A program made the translations under genes and the position numbers. 64,000 nucleotides of DNA, taken from contig NC_088335.1 of NCBI RefSeq assembly GCF_036884655.1, positions 43,019,501-43,083,500 on the forward strand. The letters are read 5' to 3'. How positions within the stretch are numbered: the first letter of the stretch is position 1; the number at the start of each line of letters is the position of its first letter. The stretch comes from Musa acuminata AAA Group. Lineage: Eukaryota; Streptophyta; Magnoliopsida; Zingiberales; Musaceae. Shown in pieces: positions 16,050 to 26,828 of this stretch. The notes beneath the pieces were generated by a model. It saw only the letters and a program-made list of their open reading frames with translations. It did not search any database and was not told the DNA's origin.

Positions 16050-16208
16050 CAAACGAGGCGACGTCGCATCGCCTCGACGACGTCACCTTGCTTGGGAGAA
16101 GGAAAAGGCGACGCGACGTCGCCTTTTTCGGCAACGTCGCCGAGACGACACGTTGCGATGTCGTCGAGACGACACGTTGCCTTTTATAAAAATATTATAT
16201 ACAAAAAA

Positions 16209-16241
<33 letters not shown>

Positions 16242-19200
16242 CGAGGCGACATCGCCCCGCGTGGGAGAAGGAAACTCGACGACATCATCTTTTATAAATA
16301 TATATATATATATATAATCTTTTATATATAAATATATATTTATTAATTTATATATATATATATATATACCAAGCGATATACCGAACGGTATACCGCTCGG
16401 TATACAGTATCGTACCGTACCGAGTGAACGTCGAAACTCCAATACGGTACGATATTTCAATCCTTGCTTGTAAGTATATTTATTAATCTAAAAACAAAAA
16501 AATAATATCCTTCTAAACTACCCCTTTGCAGAACAAAACTGGGGATCTTTGCCAACATCAAATTTAATCATCACTCCAGCAAAGTGCTTTAGTTTGGAAC
16601 CAAAGGAGTAGGATAAGGATAAAAGGAATTGAAAGATTCTATAGCCAATATCAATATTGTCAAAGGTGATAAGTGCTTAAAGGCACCAAGGTTTCAAAAT
16701 ACCTGAGACACTAGACAATCGCCCTAGTGCAGCAAGGCGCTTATAAAATTATAAAAAAAAATTAAGATCAAATATAATTATTAAAAAATTTAACCAAACT
16801 CAGCTTATGTAGATAAATTGTGTTATTGATGAGATGCTTCATTGAATCAGGCCATAGATGTTGGAGGTACAGAATAAGATTTACATGGTCTGGATGCTAA
16901 TCATAGGTACCCTGTAAGCCAATCATATGAGTAATGACACGTGTGACATGACACGCACTCTTTTTGCTTATTATATTATTTGATATTTTATCACTTTATA
17001 TTACTTGTTGCATATATGCACATATATAATGTGATGTCTATGGATCTGTGCAATGGTAATTGAATTGTGATGAGATCACGATAATGAGACCGATTCACCT
17101 TTAAACACAGATCCTAAAAAATCCTTATCATAGGTTACTCGAGAGGGACATCGAGATAACCGAACAAACTAATGCACTGTATACCCGTCCATATGATGGA
17201 GGCAGTTGGTCTCATAGCTGCTCATGTGAGGACACTAGGGCTACAGTGCAAGTGCTCATTGGAGAATGAGTTCACTGATTGATCCGCTCACAGAATGCTA
17301 GATGATTAATGATACATCATTGTCAGACAGCGATTCCGTTGTCCCAATGGTGTACCTGATCCTTAGACTTGAGACACCAAGGATATCCTGTATAAGTACT
17401 ATACTCTTTGATACCGGACTTATAGGTTTGGAAGTTCCAGATATAGCACAGTCGGTTATCGGGAGTCACAGTCAACCTTACGAGGGCTATTGAGTGTCGA
17501 TAGAGGATCATCCGTTCTCGATGTCATGATAAGAATATCACATGTGTTCTTGCTTAGACAAATCTCTGGCCAAGGTCATTCGGATTAAGCGAGAAAGAGT
17601 TCTCTAGGAGAATCCAATTAGAACGAGACTCGAGTAGAAATCGTATGGGTCTGACATTACCATGTCCGGTATACGATCTCTGAGATATTAGATGGATGAG
17701 GGACTATAGGTACACGATAACTGAAGACAGATATGTCTAAATGATTGGATTCCTCTATATCGTCTGAAGGCTACAGCATAGTGACTTAGTTCGTTCGTAA
17801 TTGATGAGTCGAGTGAAATATTATGAAGATAATAATTCACTGAGCTAGAAGGAGTTCTGACAAGTATGACTCACGGTCAGCTCGATATTGGGCCTAGAGG
17901 GTCACACATATATGGTAGGTGTTGCGACGAGCAGAGATTCGGATATGATATATCCGCCATAGCCCTTATTTTATTAGATATCCAATATGTCTCTGATTTA
18001 TTGGATCCTATGGATGAGATCTAATAAGAAATTATTGGATAGAGATCCACTAATCTAAGAGACAGATAGTTGGAGGGAGATTCAATACCCAATAGGACAG
18101 GATCCATTAGGGTTAAGTTGACGGGAGACCTCTATAAATGGGAGGAAACCAAAGACCCATAGGCTAAAGGCTTCTTGGTTGCCACCTCCTATTCTCCTCA
18201 GATTTGGACAATGATTTGAGAAGCGTCAACGCAGCCCTGCTATGTAGATCACCGCTAAAGAGGATGATGCTTAGACCTCTTTTATCCTCTCCTACAGATC
18301 TGTAGGGATTCAGGGATATACAATCTCTCTAGGTAACACAACTATCTAACACGTGGTTTTTAGTTTCACGGATTTTACGCATCAATCTTCGCACGATGAT
18401 AAATATCTTTTTGGAAAATTTAAAATTTTTGTTTTCTATTTTTCCGCTACGTATGTGATGTCACCCCTAGATTTACCTACACTGGAGAATTCAGAGATCT
18501 TTGTGATATTTATAAATAATACCAAAGTGTAGATGGACAAGGATTGCTTGTTAAATGTGGCTCTGTCTGTTGTAAGTTCAGCATTCAACATATCCTAGAT
18601 GAAAATAATGCAAAAAATTATGTTGTCTTTGTGGCAAGAAGTAGAACAGGAAGTAGCAAAATAATGGCATCAATACATTATCACAAGATAATATAGACAA
18701 ATTCAAGGCTCAGGTCACCTTGAATCAAGTACTTGGTGATGGGGGACAGACAGGCAATTGATAAAACAATGAAGAGGCAGTGAGCCGACAACAAAGAATT
18801 AGGGATTAAGACTAGCACAGTTGGCAACAACTCATAGGAGTAGGAGAAGCTTATAAATTGAATATTTGTCAACAAATAGAACAAGGTACCAGTTAGGCAT
18901 GGTTCGGGCATGATGCAAGTGTGGATTAGGCGGTCTAATACGGGGCCTAGGCTGTGTAAGCGGCAATCAAGGAAAGGCACCTCGCTTGGAGAGGTTTAAG
19001 GTGCTCAAGCCTCACCACTCCTTGCCTAAGCACCTAGGCAAGCACCGGAGAGCCTTTTGACAACACTAGTTAGCATTTTGAAGCAAAAGTAGCAAATCCC
19101 CCAACATACGCGAAGTTCTAAAGATTCTCCAAGCTCTTCCAACAGGTAAGGCTTGTCTCCAATGATTAATATATCAGCGAGGAGACTAAACAACTTTGAG

Positions 19201-22147
19201 ATCACCTGTCTCTTGCTTCCAATTCTAAATCGTTCAAATCTACTTTCTAGCTCACCTCTATATGCTCCTTTTTTCTTTATTCTCCAATGTACTTCTTCCC
19301 CTCATGATGTTACACATTTTTCATATCCATGGTGAAACAATTTAATAAGCTCATTTTGACCTTTGCATCAAAAAAATAAATAAATAATCACTCAAATTCT
19401 TTAAAAAAATGAAAAATTATTGACCAGATTTGGGCTATGAAAATTACTCAGATTCTTCTAGAAAAAATTGAAGATTTGTTGACCATATTCTGTCCATGGC
19501 ATCCCATGCCACCAGCCATGCATTGCGTATAATCATGGTCAATAAAACGATTACTAGAACCCATAATGGTTTGGGCTGATAAAACTAAAGACAAGGACTT
19601 GGAATCTTTGGGCATAAGCATTCTGTAGCACTCATGTATAGCAACATGTGGTGAGGCTCAAATGTTGCCCTATACCAAAACTTAAAGAGGGGTTTAGGGG
19701 TTTGAAACTTATTGAAGCTTCCCATTATTTACAAATGAAATGGTCAGTCTTTGAAACCAGGCTAGTCCAGTTAAGTGCTTATCCTTGTTATTTATTTTAA
19801 TGCCTCCTATCCAGGTATTAGAAAACCAAGCAGCTTGTGTTGCATGAAACATCCCAAGATTCTCATCCTTTCCTATGCCCATCTAAGTAATACAGCTATT
19901 GACATCATGCACTTGTATACTATAGGAACCAATTCAACAATTAACTTGGATGACTCATTGTTAACCCTAAGATTTGAAAATAAAGAGGAAAGACAATAAT
20001 ATGCAATGGAGAAGTACCACAATTTTGGTACCACAGGATATCTAAGGAATGCTGGCACTTGCACAATATTACTACAGCAAAACTGTAATCAGTACTGGGA
20101 ATTGTTAACTAGGAAGCCACTTACTATCATCAATTTGTAAATATTGTGAGACAAAAACATCGAAGCTACTGCATGTCATCTCTTCAAATAGGCAGCCTGT
20201 TATTGTCACTATTGACAATTTAGATTTTGCACTATGTACTTTTGGTGCTCTCCTAGTATAACTATTCAAAAGAACTTATCTGCTGTAAACATAGTGATTT
20301 TAAAACCATGCACAGTTATTAAAGATCCAACTACAATTTTTATATATTGGCAAAGCATTATATAACCATATCCTCTGAAGCTTAGTGCCCTCAAATAGTA
20401 TTCTTGACCAAAAAACCAAGCCTTTTGATCAAGAAAGATCAGAGGTAAATATTAAATTGAATATCAGGGGATAACTAACATACAAGCGAGTACAACAACT
20501 TTAGAAATACTAAATAGGAATTGTGATTATTGACAAGATATTTGAATTCAGAAACCAAGAAGAAACCTATAAAATGTGACAAGAACATGATTTTGTGCTT
20601 GCAAGATATAAAGTTACAAGATACAGAAGTGCAACGTAGAAAAGATAGGACCCTTACCTTGTAAGTGTGCAACATAACTCACCTCAGATTGGTCAATTTC
20701 CTTATTCCAGTCATCATGGTCCTTTAAATTCTTCTGACTTCCATAGTGACAACGAACTTTGAAATCTGTGGAGCTCTCTATGACCATTGCTTGCTATAGA
20801 AAATAATAAATATTATATTGATCAAAATTTAAGTTGTATTAATTTAAAAATTGTGCTAGAAAACTTAATGACTACAAGAAAACTCACAACTGAATGAACA
20901 TCCTCATAATGACATTACAATGATATTACAATTACAATTTGATTTTATGGCAACCAAAAACTCAAATTACTACTATTGGAATAACATTGCCATGTTTACT
21001 CAGCCTAAAAGGCTTCAAGGGGAAAGTTCCTAACCAGAATATGGGATTTATTTACCTGTCTAACTTCTTCATCATCATGAATTAAAAACCTGATTAATTG
21101 ATGTTATTGGCTTATTGGGCACAGACATGTATCTAATATTCCCCATCTATGTATTTTAATTGTTTCTGTCTTGATAAACTATGTGGAGACAGATGGATGC
21201 ACATGAAAATCAAAAAATAAAATGAAGGATTAAACAATTACCATATATTGATAATCATGTAAGTGTTCTCATTTTTGTGATTCTTCATTATGTGTGAAGT
21301 CTTAATTATAATCAAATGGTGATGGTAGCTCAGAGTTGTCTTCGGCCCATGTAATCAAACCACCAGTGTATAGCCGAAACGTTTAAAACGAATGAATATC
21401 CAAATAAAGCAGAACACGAGCAAGGACAAAATAAAAATAAGAAAAAGAGGATATTATCTAATGCTAACTTATTATGTTCACTTTAATAAGAAATTCTGTC
21501 AAAAAATGGACCAATGCTCTTACACTAGGATAATATATATTGAAATTTCAACAGTAAGATTACAACTCATTTCCGCTGCATACAGAACGCCAGGAAGTAA
21601 ATATTTCAGCTCATTGTTAACCACCACAGTATCTTCAGTAAAATCTAAAGATTCTCAAATATCTAGGACGATAATGTCATGTCAAGGTCGTCTTTAACTC
21701 GAGTAAGACCCAGCAACAGCTGAAGCAGCAAGGGAGGCCATAGTCACATTCGCCCGCGTCCCCATTACTAAAAAGAGGAAAAAGATCAAGAAACTGCAAC
21801 GAGCAGAAGCGCAAACCTGCCGGACGAGAGGGACGGTGGGAGCGAGGAAGATGCAGATGCTCTTGCTCGGCTTTCGGATGAGATGACCGAGCTCGTACAT
21901 GAGCAGCACGGCGATGTGCGTCTTCCCACACCCCGTCCCGAGGTAAACGATGATGTTCTCCTCCACGGCCCTCTTGCAAAGGTCCATCTGGTACCTAAGA
22001 ATTCACCGAAGGACCAAATCGAAAAGAGAAACCCTCAGGAGATGATCAGACTGAAAAAACAGAGACGATTAGGGGTGGAAAGCCTTACTTTCTTGCTATG
22101 GTTCTCGGATCTTTGACTCTATTTGGAGCTGTCGAGTTGCCATCCAT
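1..22147 (-). CDS. DCL4: Dicer-like protein 4 (DCL4), 5' half, 16 exons, partial
   Basis: Plant Dicer that makes 21-nt siRNAs (trans-acting, antiviral and transgene siRNAs) from double-stranded RNA, normally in the nucleus. Coding exons in transcript order: 22147-22089, 21994-21817, 20793-20683, 14485-14345, 14251-14173, 11834-11770, 11669-11526, 11448-11320, 5112-4995, 3786-3690, 2385-2193, 1509-1349, 1240-1034, 934-663, 575-301, 214-1. Cumulative phases match at every junction, giving about 814 codons, roughly half the family length. Visible motifs: helicase motif I GTGCGKT and APTVPLVRQ (exon 2), DECHHA box (exon 4), TASP (exon 5), QSRGRAR motif VI (exon 12), then the dimerisation (DUF283-like) region (exons 13-14) and the pre-PAZ region (exons 15-16). 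PAZ, RNase III and dsRBD lie off the left edge. The start ATG (MDGNSTAPN) precedes the conserved [10 protein letters not shown] block. The [13 protein letters not shown] wording fits DCL4 rather than DCL1, 2 or 3. The gene looks intact as far as visible. Confidence 0.95.
3110..3555. mobile_element. Decayed AGGCGC-family element, partial
   Basis: The right end matches the terminus of the AGGCGC family: a block rich in CGCTCGGGCGAG, then GCGCTTTTTAAATCACT. The left end is not recognisable. MITE copy A interrupts its middle. The left boundary is approximate. Confidence 0.5.
3191..3392. mobile_element. GGTACC-rich hAT-like MITE, copy A (DCL4 intron 10)
   Basis: A 202-bp element rich in CGGTACCG motifs. 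It begins CATGGTATAC and ends TTGCTTACCTTG, so its ends are imperfect inverted repeats. It is flanked by GTTAACAG (3183-3190) and GTTAACAA (3393-3400), an 8-bp target duplication with one mismatch, as expected for hAT transposition. It has no coding capacity. Confidence 0.7.
4704..4748. repeat. (CT)n microsatellite in DCL4 intron 9
   Basis: About 22 uninterrupted CT dinucleotides inside the intron between the exons ending at 4995 and starting at 3786 (minus-strand order). No further structure is seen. Confidence 0.95.
5613..6960. mobile_element. AGGCGC-family non-autonomous hAT-like element with nested MITE (DCL4 intron 8)
   Basis: Starts GAGTGATATCTAAAGGCGCT and ends GCGCCTTTGACACCACTG, imperfect terminal inverted repeats of the same family as 10281-10988. 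Flanks TTCTCTAC (5605-5612) and GTCTCTAT (6961-6968) look like an eroded 8-bp target duplication. The interior is CT-rich and AT-rich with no transposase. It contains the 251-bp GGTACC MITE at 6363-6613. Confidence 0.65.
6363..6613. mobile_element. GGTACC-rich hAT-like MITE, copy B
   Basis: A 251-bp element beginning CATGGTATGCAATACC and ending GGTATTGCATACCTTG, a near-perfect terminal inverted repeat. It is flanked by perfect 8-bp direct repeats GTTTAAAG (6355-6362 and 6614-6621). This is the best-preserved copy and defines the family boundaries. It is non-coding. Confidence 0.85.
7917..8235. mobile_element. GGTACC-rich element, diverged copy
   Basis: A dense run of GGTACCG and CGGTACGG motifs with a central short CTACAGTGCTACAGTG repeat, like the two well-bounded copies. 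Termini and target duplication were not resolved. It abuts the next AGGCGC-type element. Confidence 0.5.
8250..9485. mobile_element. AGGCGC-family element, decayed (DCL4 intron 8)
   Basis: Left part holds GACGCTCGCCTAGGCGCCCA and the right part ends in a GGCGCCTTTAACAATACTA-like terminus. The arrangement matches the copy at 5613-6960, with a CT-rich centre at 8640-9060. The terminal CAGTG is eroded, so both ends are approximate. A CATAT microsatellite lies just beyond, at about 9522-9542. Confidence 0.5.
10281..10988. mobile_element. AGGCGC-family hAT-like element, well-bounded copy (DCL4 intron 8)
   Basis: A 708-bp element with terminal inverted repeats CAGTGATTTAAAAAGGCGCT and AGCGCTTTTTAAATCACTG. 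The flanking octamers CTCTATAT (10273-10280) and TTCTGTAT (10989-10996) are a probable 8-bp duplication with two mismatches. Subterminal regions are dense in GCGCC and CTCGCC motifs, followed by a CCGCTCCCGCTG tandem-like tract. No transposase is encoded. It is the same family, in opposite orientation, as the SPS intron copy at 61141-62095. Confidence 0.75.
12340..12550. mobile_element. GGTACC-like element remnant (DCL4 intron 5)
   Basis: A short degenerate stretch with CGCCGGTATGG, TACCAGTCTG and related motifs resembling the GGTACC family. No clear termini. The rest of this 2.3-kb intron (11835-14172) shows no gene or intact element. A second similar remnant lies at about 14018-14100. Confidence 0.35.
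15790..16466. mobile_element. Composite GGTACC-terminus element with GACGTCGC modules (DCL4 intron 3)
   Basis: A 677-bp element bounded by CAAGGTATGCAATTT and the inverted end ATTTCAATCCTTG, with perfect 8-bp target repeats CTTGTAAG (15782-15789 and 16467-16474). The termini are of the GGTACC MITE family. The centre differs: several GGCGACGTCGCC-like palindromic modules alternate with long (AT)n tracts. No protein is credible; apparent ORFs are low-complexity. Confidence 0.75.
16858..18480. mobile_element. Probable solo LTR (DCL4 intron 3)
   Basis: A 1.6-kb stretch of different composition from the surrounding intron. It starts TGTTGGAGGTACAG and ends near GATTTACCTACA. It contains a TATA-like CTATAAATGG at about 18133 followed by a leader-like region, and carries no gag or pol sequence. 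Layout and style fit a large LTR of a plant retrotransposon reduced by LTR-LTR recombination. No clear target duplication was found, so the ends are approximate. Confidence 0.5.
18900..19070. mobile_element. AGGCGC-family fragment
   Basis: A short decayed stretch with AGGCACCTCGCTTGGAG and CACCTAGGCAAGCACC motifs ending GCCTTTTGACAACACTAG, which resembles the family terminus. A similar scrap lies at about 16672-16745. The rest of intron 3 (19070-20682) shows nothing recognisable. Confidence 0.35.
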
Positions 22148-22300
22148 GGCAATCGAGCCCCGATTCCGCAAAACTATCAAGCAGACAGTGAAGAGACTGA
22201 GAGCAGCGAAAGAGAGAGAGGCAGAGCGGCGAGCGAGAGGAGACGCACTCGCACGCACGGTCTACGAGGGGTCAAATAAATAGTCTTGTTCGCGTCGCTT
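22148..22300 (-). promoter_or_regulatory. DCL4 5' UTR and core promoter
   Basis: On the minus strand a TATA-like TATTTATT lies at about 22273-22283, some 130 bases upstream of the DCL4 start codon. A pyrimidine-rich CT leader follows. No upstream ATG is obvious in the short leader. The transcription start is inferred, not seen. Confidence 0.4.
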
Positions 22301-23420
22301 TTGCCCTTTCCTTGTCGGACAGGGGAATAACTTCGGGCTTAAGTAGAAGACTATACGCCGGGAGAACGAAGGGAATATAGCGTATGGAGTCGTGACGCCA
22401 TGATAGCGCATACACACATAGGCGGTTAATCCCGGATCTACCGTCCATTGCTGCACATGTGCAGAAAATTCTTATGAACGGGCGAGATGAATTTGATCAA
22501 GTTCCGCATAATGATTTATATGCGGTCGTGTAGAGCCACGTACTCGCCCGGTACGACGCCTCTCGAGTGCAGGTGAGCGGACGTGCCGAAATGGAATCGG
22601 ATACGGGAAACGCACACGGGGAGGTTGGCGTCATAAATAAGCCTTTCGAAATTTGAATAGTAATTTTATTTGGGGAAGCAAAAAATTTGTAGTTGAATTG
22701 ACCAAAGAGTGATTTACTCTCATAGAGATACTTTTAGATTCACCTACAAAAAGTAAAATCGTCCGAGAACTCACTGATTATAAATTGTCCCGACTCCTAG
22801 ATTATAAACTTCGATAAGATCATATTTAATCTCATATAAGTTGGATAATTGAAGAATCGATCTCCGATTAAAAAGACCAAAGCCAAGTCATAGGGATAGT
22901 ATTGCATCAAAATTTGTACTGATATTCTAGATTGGATATGAAATATGTTTAGGATGAATTTGTGTAGGAAGGTAGGTATACTAAACTTTACCATCCTCTC
23001 TCTCTGCTCGGGCATGAATGCAAGAGATTTTAATGCTCTTTGCTTCCATGAATGCGAGAGATTTTTTGGGTTGTTTTGGGTTCCGATGTTTTTGTTCGTG
23101 TGCTTCCAAAACAAAAGCCCAGCCTCTTCCAACCGATTTCCCCCAGACAGTTCCCAGCCACGAAAGCACCTTTTCCTGCGAATATTCTTGTTCGCTTTGG
23201 TCCACCGTCGGACGAGAGGCGTCACGACACGTAACCGTGTGGGTGGGAAAGAAACGTGGGGCGCGCACAAAGGCGCACTGAGTGACAATGGGACCGTCGA
23301 GAACTGTTCTTCGTGCAATCCGCGCAGACGTTACGATCAGATACATATTCATACATACACATTCACACGAACTTGACACAGAGAATGAATCGATGAATGG
23401 AAGAGAAAGGGGGATCGGAA
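22300..23420. other. Intergenic region between DCL4 and the 23.4-kb gene
   Basis: About 1.1 kb holding the upstream region of DCL4 and the 3' flank of the small gene at 23425-23856. Several overlapping short ORFs around 22800-23400 occur on both strands with no protein-like composition. No repeat or RNA gene was recognised. Confidence 0.5.
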
Positions 23421-23424
23421 GAGC

Positions 23425-23856
23425 TCACGAAGCAACCGGGCGCGGCGGGGAGGGCGGTAGGCGGGACGAGAAGTTCCGGTACCGGTACGCATCCCCGCCG
23501 CCGGGGTGGCGGTCGTCGTCGTCGTCGTCGGGCCCCTCGTCGAAGTTGAGGGCGTAGCTGAGGGGGTCGTACCCGAAGTCGCCGGATCCGCGGCGGGCGT
23601 GGTGGTGGGGGTGACGGGGCGCGATCCGCGCCACTAAGTTCCGGCACCGACCCCCGACCTCCTGCAGCTCCTGCCCCCTGGACCGCAGCCAGATCGTCGA
23701 GGACCGGATCACCGACGCTGGCCGCTCGTCCACCTCGTCATCGCCGGCGGAGCCGCCGAAGCAGCAGGAGGAGCAGAGCGAGGAGCGCAGACGCTGAATG
23801 AAGGAAGGTGGCTCAGAGAGGGGAGAGGAATCGTGGAATCGGATATCCGATTGCAT
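23425..23856 (-). CDS. Uncharacterised plant protein, 143 aa, single exon
   Basis: An intact intronless ORF on the minus strand. The ATG at 23856 is used because the upstream in-frame codon is GTG. The protein starts MQSDIRFHDSSPLSEPPSF, then a Ser/Cys-rich segment (SSLCSSCCFGG), a central stretch with IRSSTIWLRSRGQE and VARIAPRH, a conserved-looking core DFGYDPLSYALNF (about residues 94-106), an acidic run of six Asp, and a tail NFSSRLPPSPPRP. No signal peptide or membrane segment is seen. The strong GC bias and a TATA box upstream support a real gene. I do not recognise a named domain; the FGYDPLSYALNF core recalls a family of plant proteins of unknown function. No function is assigned. Confidence 0.75.
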   Translation of the reverse strand: MQSDIRFHDSSPLSEPPSFIQRLRSSLCSSCCFGGSAGDDEVDERPASVIRSSTIWLRSRGQELQEVGGRCRNLVARIAPRHPHHHARRGSGDFGYDPLSYALNFDEGPDDDDDDRHPGGGDAYRYRNFSSRLPPSPPRPVAS

Positions 23857-23954
23857 CGCGAACGACACCGGATAAGGGTTAGGGTTTCGGTGGCAGGAGT
23901 CGAAGGACGCGAGGGAGAGAATCGGGCTTCGGTGGTTGCGAGTGTAGCGGCGTG

Positions 23955-23962
23955 TATATATA
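23955..23962 (-). promoter_or_regulatory. TATA box for the 143-aa gene
   Basis: The palindromic octamer TATATATA lies about 100 bases upstream of the start codon on the minus strand, in an otherwise GC-rich stretch. This implies transcription starting near 23930 and a leader of about 75 bases. Confidence 0.55.
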
Positions 23963-23969
23963 CAAGTCG

Positions 23970-25740
23970 TACAGAGTTGGCGGATAAGGATAAACGCGGA
24001 CTTGACGGAGTGATGGGAACGAAACGGCGACGTGTTCGCGCAGGTTCCGCGTCAAGTGAGCTGTTGAGGGTAACTTGAGCATTTCCGTCAACTCGTTTTA
24101 ATTAGACGATGGTGATGGTGATGATATGTCACGGAGGATGTTAAGCTTAAATTAAAACATCTTTATCTCCATTAAATAGTATATCGTGCTCACGTCGGCA
24201 AGAGAACGAGATGTCTGCGCCCACCAGCGGCACGCCGAAGGTTCCTTCTCAGACGGCTGAGCTGTGTCATCGCGCAGAAGACAACTAAGACGGAGGGAGG
24301 AAGGGAGGCGGAGACGGTGTTTGGTCCTCGTCCTTTGTTCTACGACAAAACCGGGTCAGATGTCCGTAAGCAATTGCTTGGGATATGGTGGGTCGGTGAT
24401 GCCGAAGACGAAGCTTCCCCGATGATGACGGGGCTCATCGCATCTCAGCCCACCAAATCCAAGCTTCCATGTAGCCCATGTCACGATTCGTGAATCGACA
24501 ATTGCGGAATTGACAGTTTCGATTTTCTAAAATTAGGAAGAGGTAGTTAATTTTTATTTTTAAATTAAAAATTTTAAAAATATAACAAATTATAAACTTA
24601 TTTTTTAATAATTAAAATTAATGAATCAGACCGGATACCACCGATTTCGGTTCTTGAATCGTCAATACAATTTTGACTTCTCGAATCTAGAAACCAAAAT
24701 AGAAATGTCCAAGGTCAATTTTAATTTAGTTTAAAATCAACCTACTGTCGAGCCAGTTCGATTCTAGCTTTAGTTTAATTCGATTCTGATTAATCACGTA
24801 CCAAACTCGTCGTGTCGAGTCAATAAGTGTTTGACTCGTGTCACACATAAATTCTATTTCATTACTCCGAAAGTAGGTCGGGTTCTAGAACTCTTTACTT
24901 GTTGACCAATTAGTATTATCACTCAAATCTTCTCACCCCTCCTCTTATCCCTCAATAATTTTTTTATTATTGGTTATGTATTATATGTATCATTTTATCC
25001 CTATTAAAATCATCCGAATGAGGTCGGGTCGAGTATGGTCGACATTTGTTGATCCGTTAATACATCTTGAAGGGTTACAACATTGTTAGGGTTGGCAAGT
25101 ACTTATGAATTCATTAATTAAAAATAGATTGTCTCGAGGATTTCAAGTTAATAAATACTTATTAAACGAAGAATTTTTAAAACAATTAAGAATTAATTGC
25201 TCTGTAAAAATACATCATGTAATTTAAAATTTTGGATCGAATGAAAAAAAAATATGTATGATTTTTCTCTTATAGGTATGAAGAAATGAAGAGAAAATTA
25301 TTTAGGATTTCACAAGAGAGTATAAATGGTGCTCCATGCTTGAGTTTTATTTTTTTATAATTTGATTTTTTTACCATGAATATTGATAAGATATGTGGAA
25401 CCACATAAATCATATATTTATGTTTTATCATTATGTATTCTTGTTGATTATCTTAATTGTTCTTTGACTCTCTCATATGCCTCTTCTTGCCCACACTAAT
25501 CCAACCACCACAGAGCCAATACAATCGAAGTCTTTGCCAAACTAATCCAAAGTCTTTGTTTGGTTGAACCACAATGGAGCTAATTGAACCCCATTGCCAA
25601 CAAGACCTGTCCAACTACAAACCTGTGTGTTCAATGGATTAGTTCAACACTGAGATATTGTAATTGGGAACCACATGATGGCCACTGATTAGAAGGAAGG
25701 AAGGAGACAAGTATGGACTTATTGGCTGAACCGCTGGAAT
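23970..25740. other. Intergenic region, AT-rich with decayed repeats
   Basis: The left 500 bases are GC-rich and probably promoter-proximal to the 143-aa gene. From about 24480 to 25500 the DNA is AT-rich with a decayed-repeat look (poly-A/T tracts, direct runs of ATTAAAATTAAT). The right end is the 3' flank of the PLATZ gene. No gene was recognised. Confidence 0.45.
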
Positions 25741-25749
25741 CACCATCTC

Positions 25750-26765
25750 TCAGCACAGAGGAGATCTGTGAGGAACACCTTTTCTCCTGCTCATGTTTCT
25801 GCTGGCGTGCACATCAGAGGCAGCCGCGGGTGATGTTGCAGAGATGCAAGGCCAGCTAGCCTTCCTGTTCATGATCTGGAAGCGAGTGCATGGCAAGCTC
25901 AACCTCTCAGAGTCTGATGACGCAGTGTGCTCATCACCTTCCACGATGGTGGAGTGAGTGGTCTCTTCATCCACATCATGAGGAATGATGTAGTCTGGGC
26001 TCAGCTGAAGAGTCTTGCATCTTCTCAGGTAAGGAGACAGATCCTGCTTCTGCCTCAGCACATACTCCACCTAGAGAATCACCACACTGAAATGGATGAG
26101 TTTTGGCTAGAACACAGTATGAGATGAAGAAAATAGTATGGATTGGAAGAAAGTTGTGTTCATTCATTTACCTTACAACCCAGAGAACAATGAATGAAGG
26201 GTTCCTGAAGGCTCCTATCACATGAAGTGCAGATGTTCCCTGACCCTTTGAACTGCCTGCTCTGAGGCCTCTTCTTCAGAAACACCACCTTGGAGCTGTT
26301 GATCGTATACGACTGCAGGAGACTCACACGCTGAGTTTTGCTGATGCTAAGGAATCAAGCGAATCGGTGCATGTGGAGCACACCAACCTGAACACTGGAG
26401 CAGTCGATGAGCTTCTCCAGGTCTTCCAGCCGCACCACGTCGTGGTACACGTACCGCCGCACCTGCAGCAGCCGGTGGCGGCGGTGCGACGACACGCAGT
26501 GCGGGCAGATGCTGGTGCAGCAGTCGAGGCAGCAGATGTTCTTCTCGTTCTTCTTGGCGTTCTCGTGGAGGCAGCAGCCGACGAAGAACTTCTGGGCGTC
26601 AAGCGCTTCCAACCACGCCGGCTTCCGTATCGCCTGTCTACGGAGAAGAGGAACGAGTGAGCCCTGTCGCATCTACGGAATCCAAACTAAAGCAAAAGGG
26701 CCGAGAAGCTTGCCATGATCACACCGACATGAAGGTTGATGCAGAAGCGGCAGCGTAACCAACAT
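25750..26765 (-). CDS. PLATZ-family zinc-dependent DNA-binding transcription factor, 3 exons
   Basis: PLATZ proteins are plant-specific zinc-dependent factors that bind A/T-rich DNA, mostly as repressors. Exon 1 core 26633-26388 encodes AIRKPAWLEALDAQKFFVGC followed by CLHENAKKNEKN, the CCLDCCTSICPHC cysteine cluster and HRRHRLLQVRRYVYHDVVRL. Exon 2 (26312-26172) encodes YTINSSKVVFLKKRPQSRQF and the second cluster CTSCDRSLQEPFIHCSLGCK. Exon 3 (26070-25750) gives a Ser-rich C-tail ending with TAG. All junctions are phase 0. The start is uncertain: an in-frame ATG at 26672 would read straight into exon 1. A CAG acceptor at 26634 instead suggests a tiny first exon, with ATG at 26765 (donor 26759) or ATG at 26730 (donor 26724). 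Either gives the family-like M-x-AIRKPAW start. The cysteine and histidine ligands all look intact. Confidence 0.9.
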
Positions 26766-26820
26766 GAACTGCAGGACGAGGACGGAGGTCATCAATGGAC
26801 GATCAGGCGATGGCCGAGAG

Positions 26821-26828
26821 TATATATA
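26821..26828 (-). promoter_or_regulatory. TATA box of the PLATZ gene
   Basis: TATATATA sits 56 bases upstream of the most distal candidate start codon (26765), consistent with transcription beginning near 26795. A (GA)n tract at 26999-27024 lies a further 170 bases upstream, as is common in plant promoters. Confidence 0.55.

Noticed and set aside
15946..16460. Low-complexity ORFs with YIYIYI runs
   Set aside because: Translations of (AT)n tracts in the composite MITE.
22797..23379. ORFs of 130-170 codons on both strands
   Set aside because: No domain signature, overlapping frames on both strands, and located between two clear genes. More likely flanking and promoter DNA.
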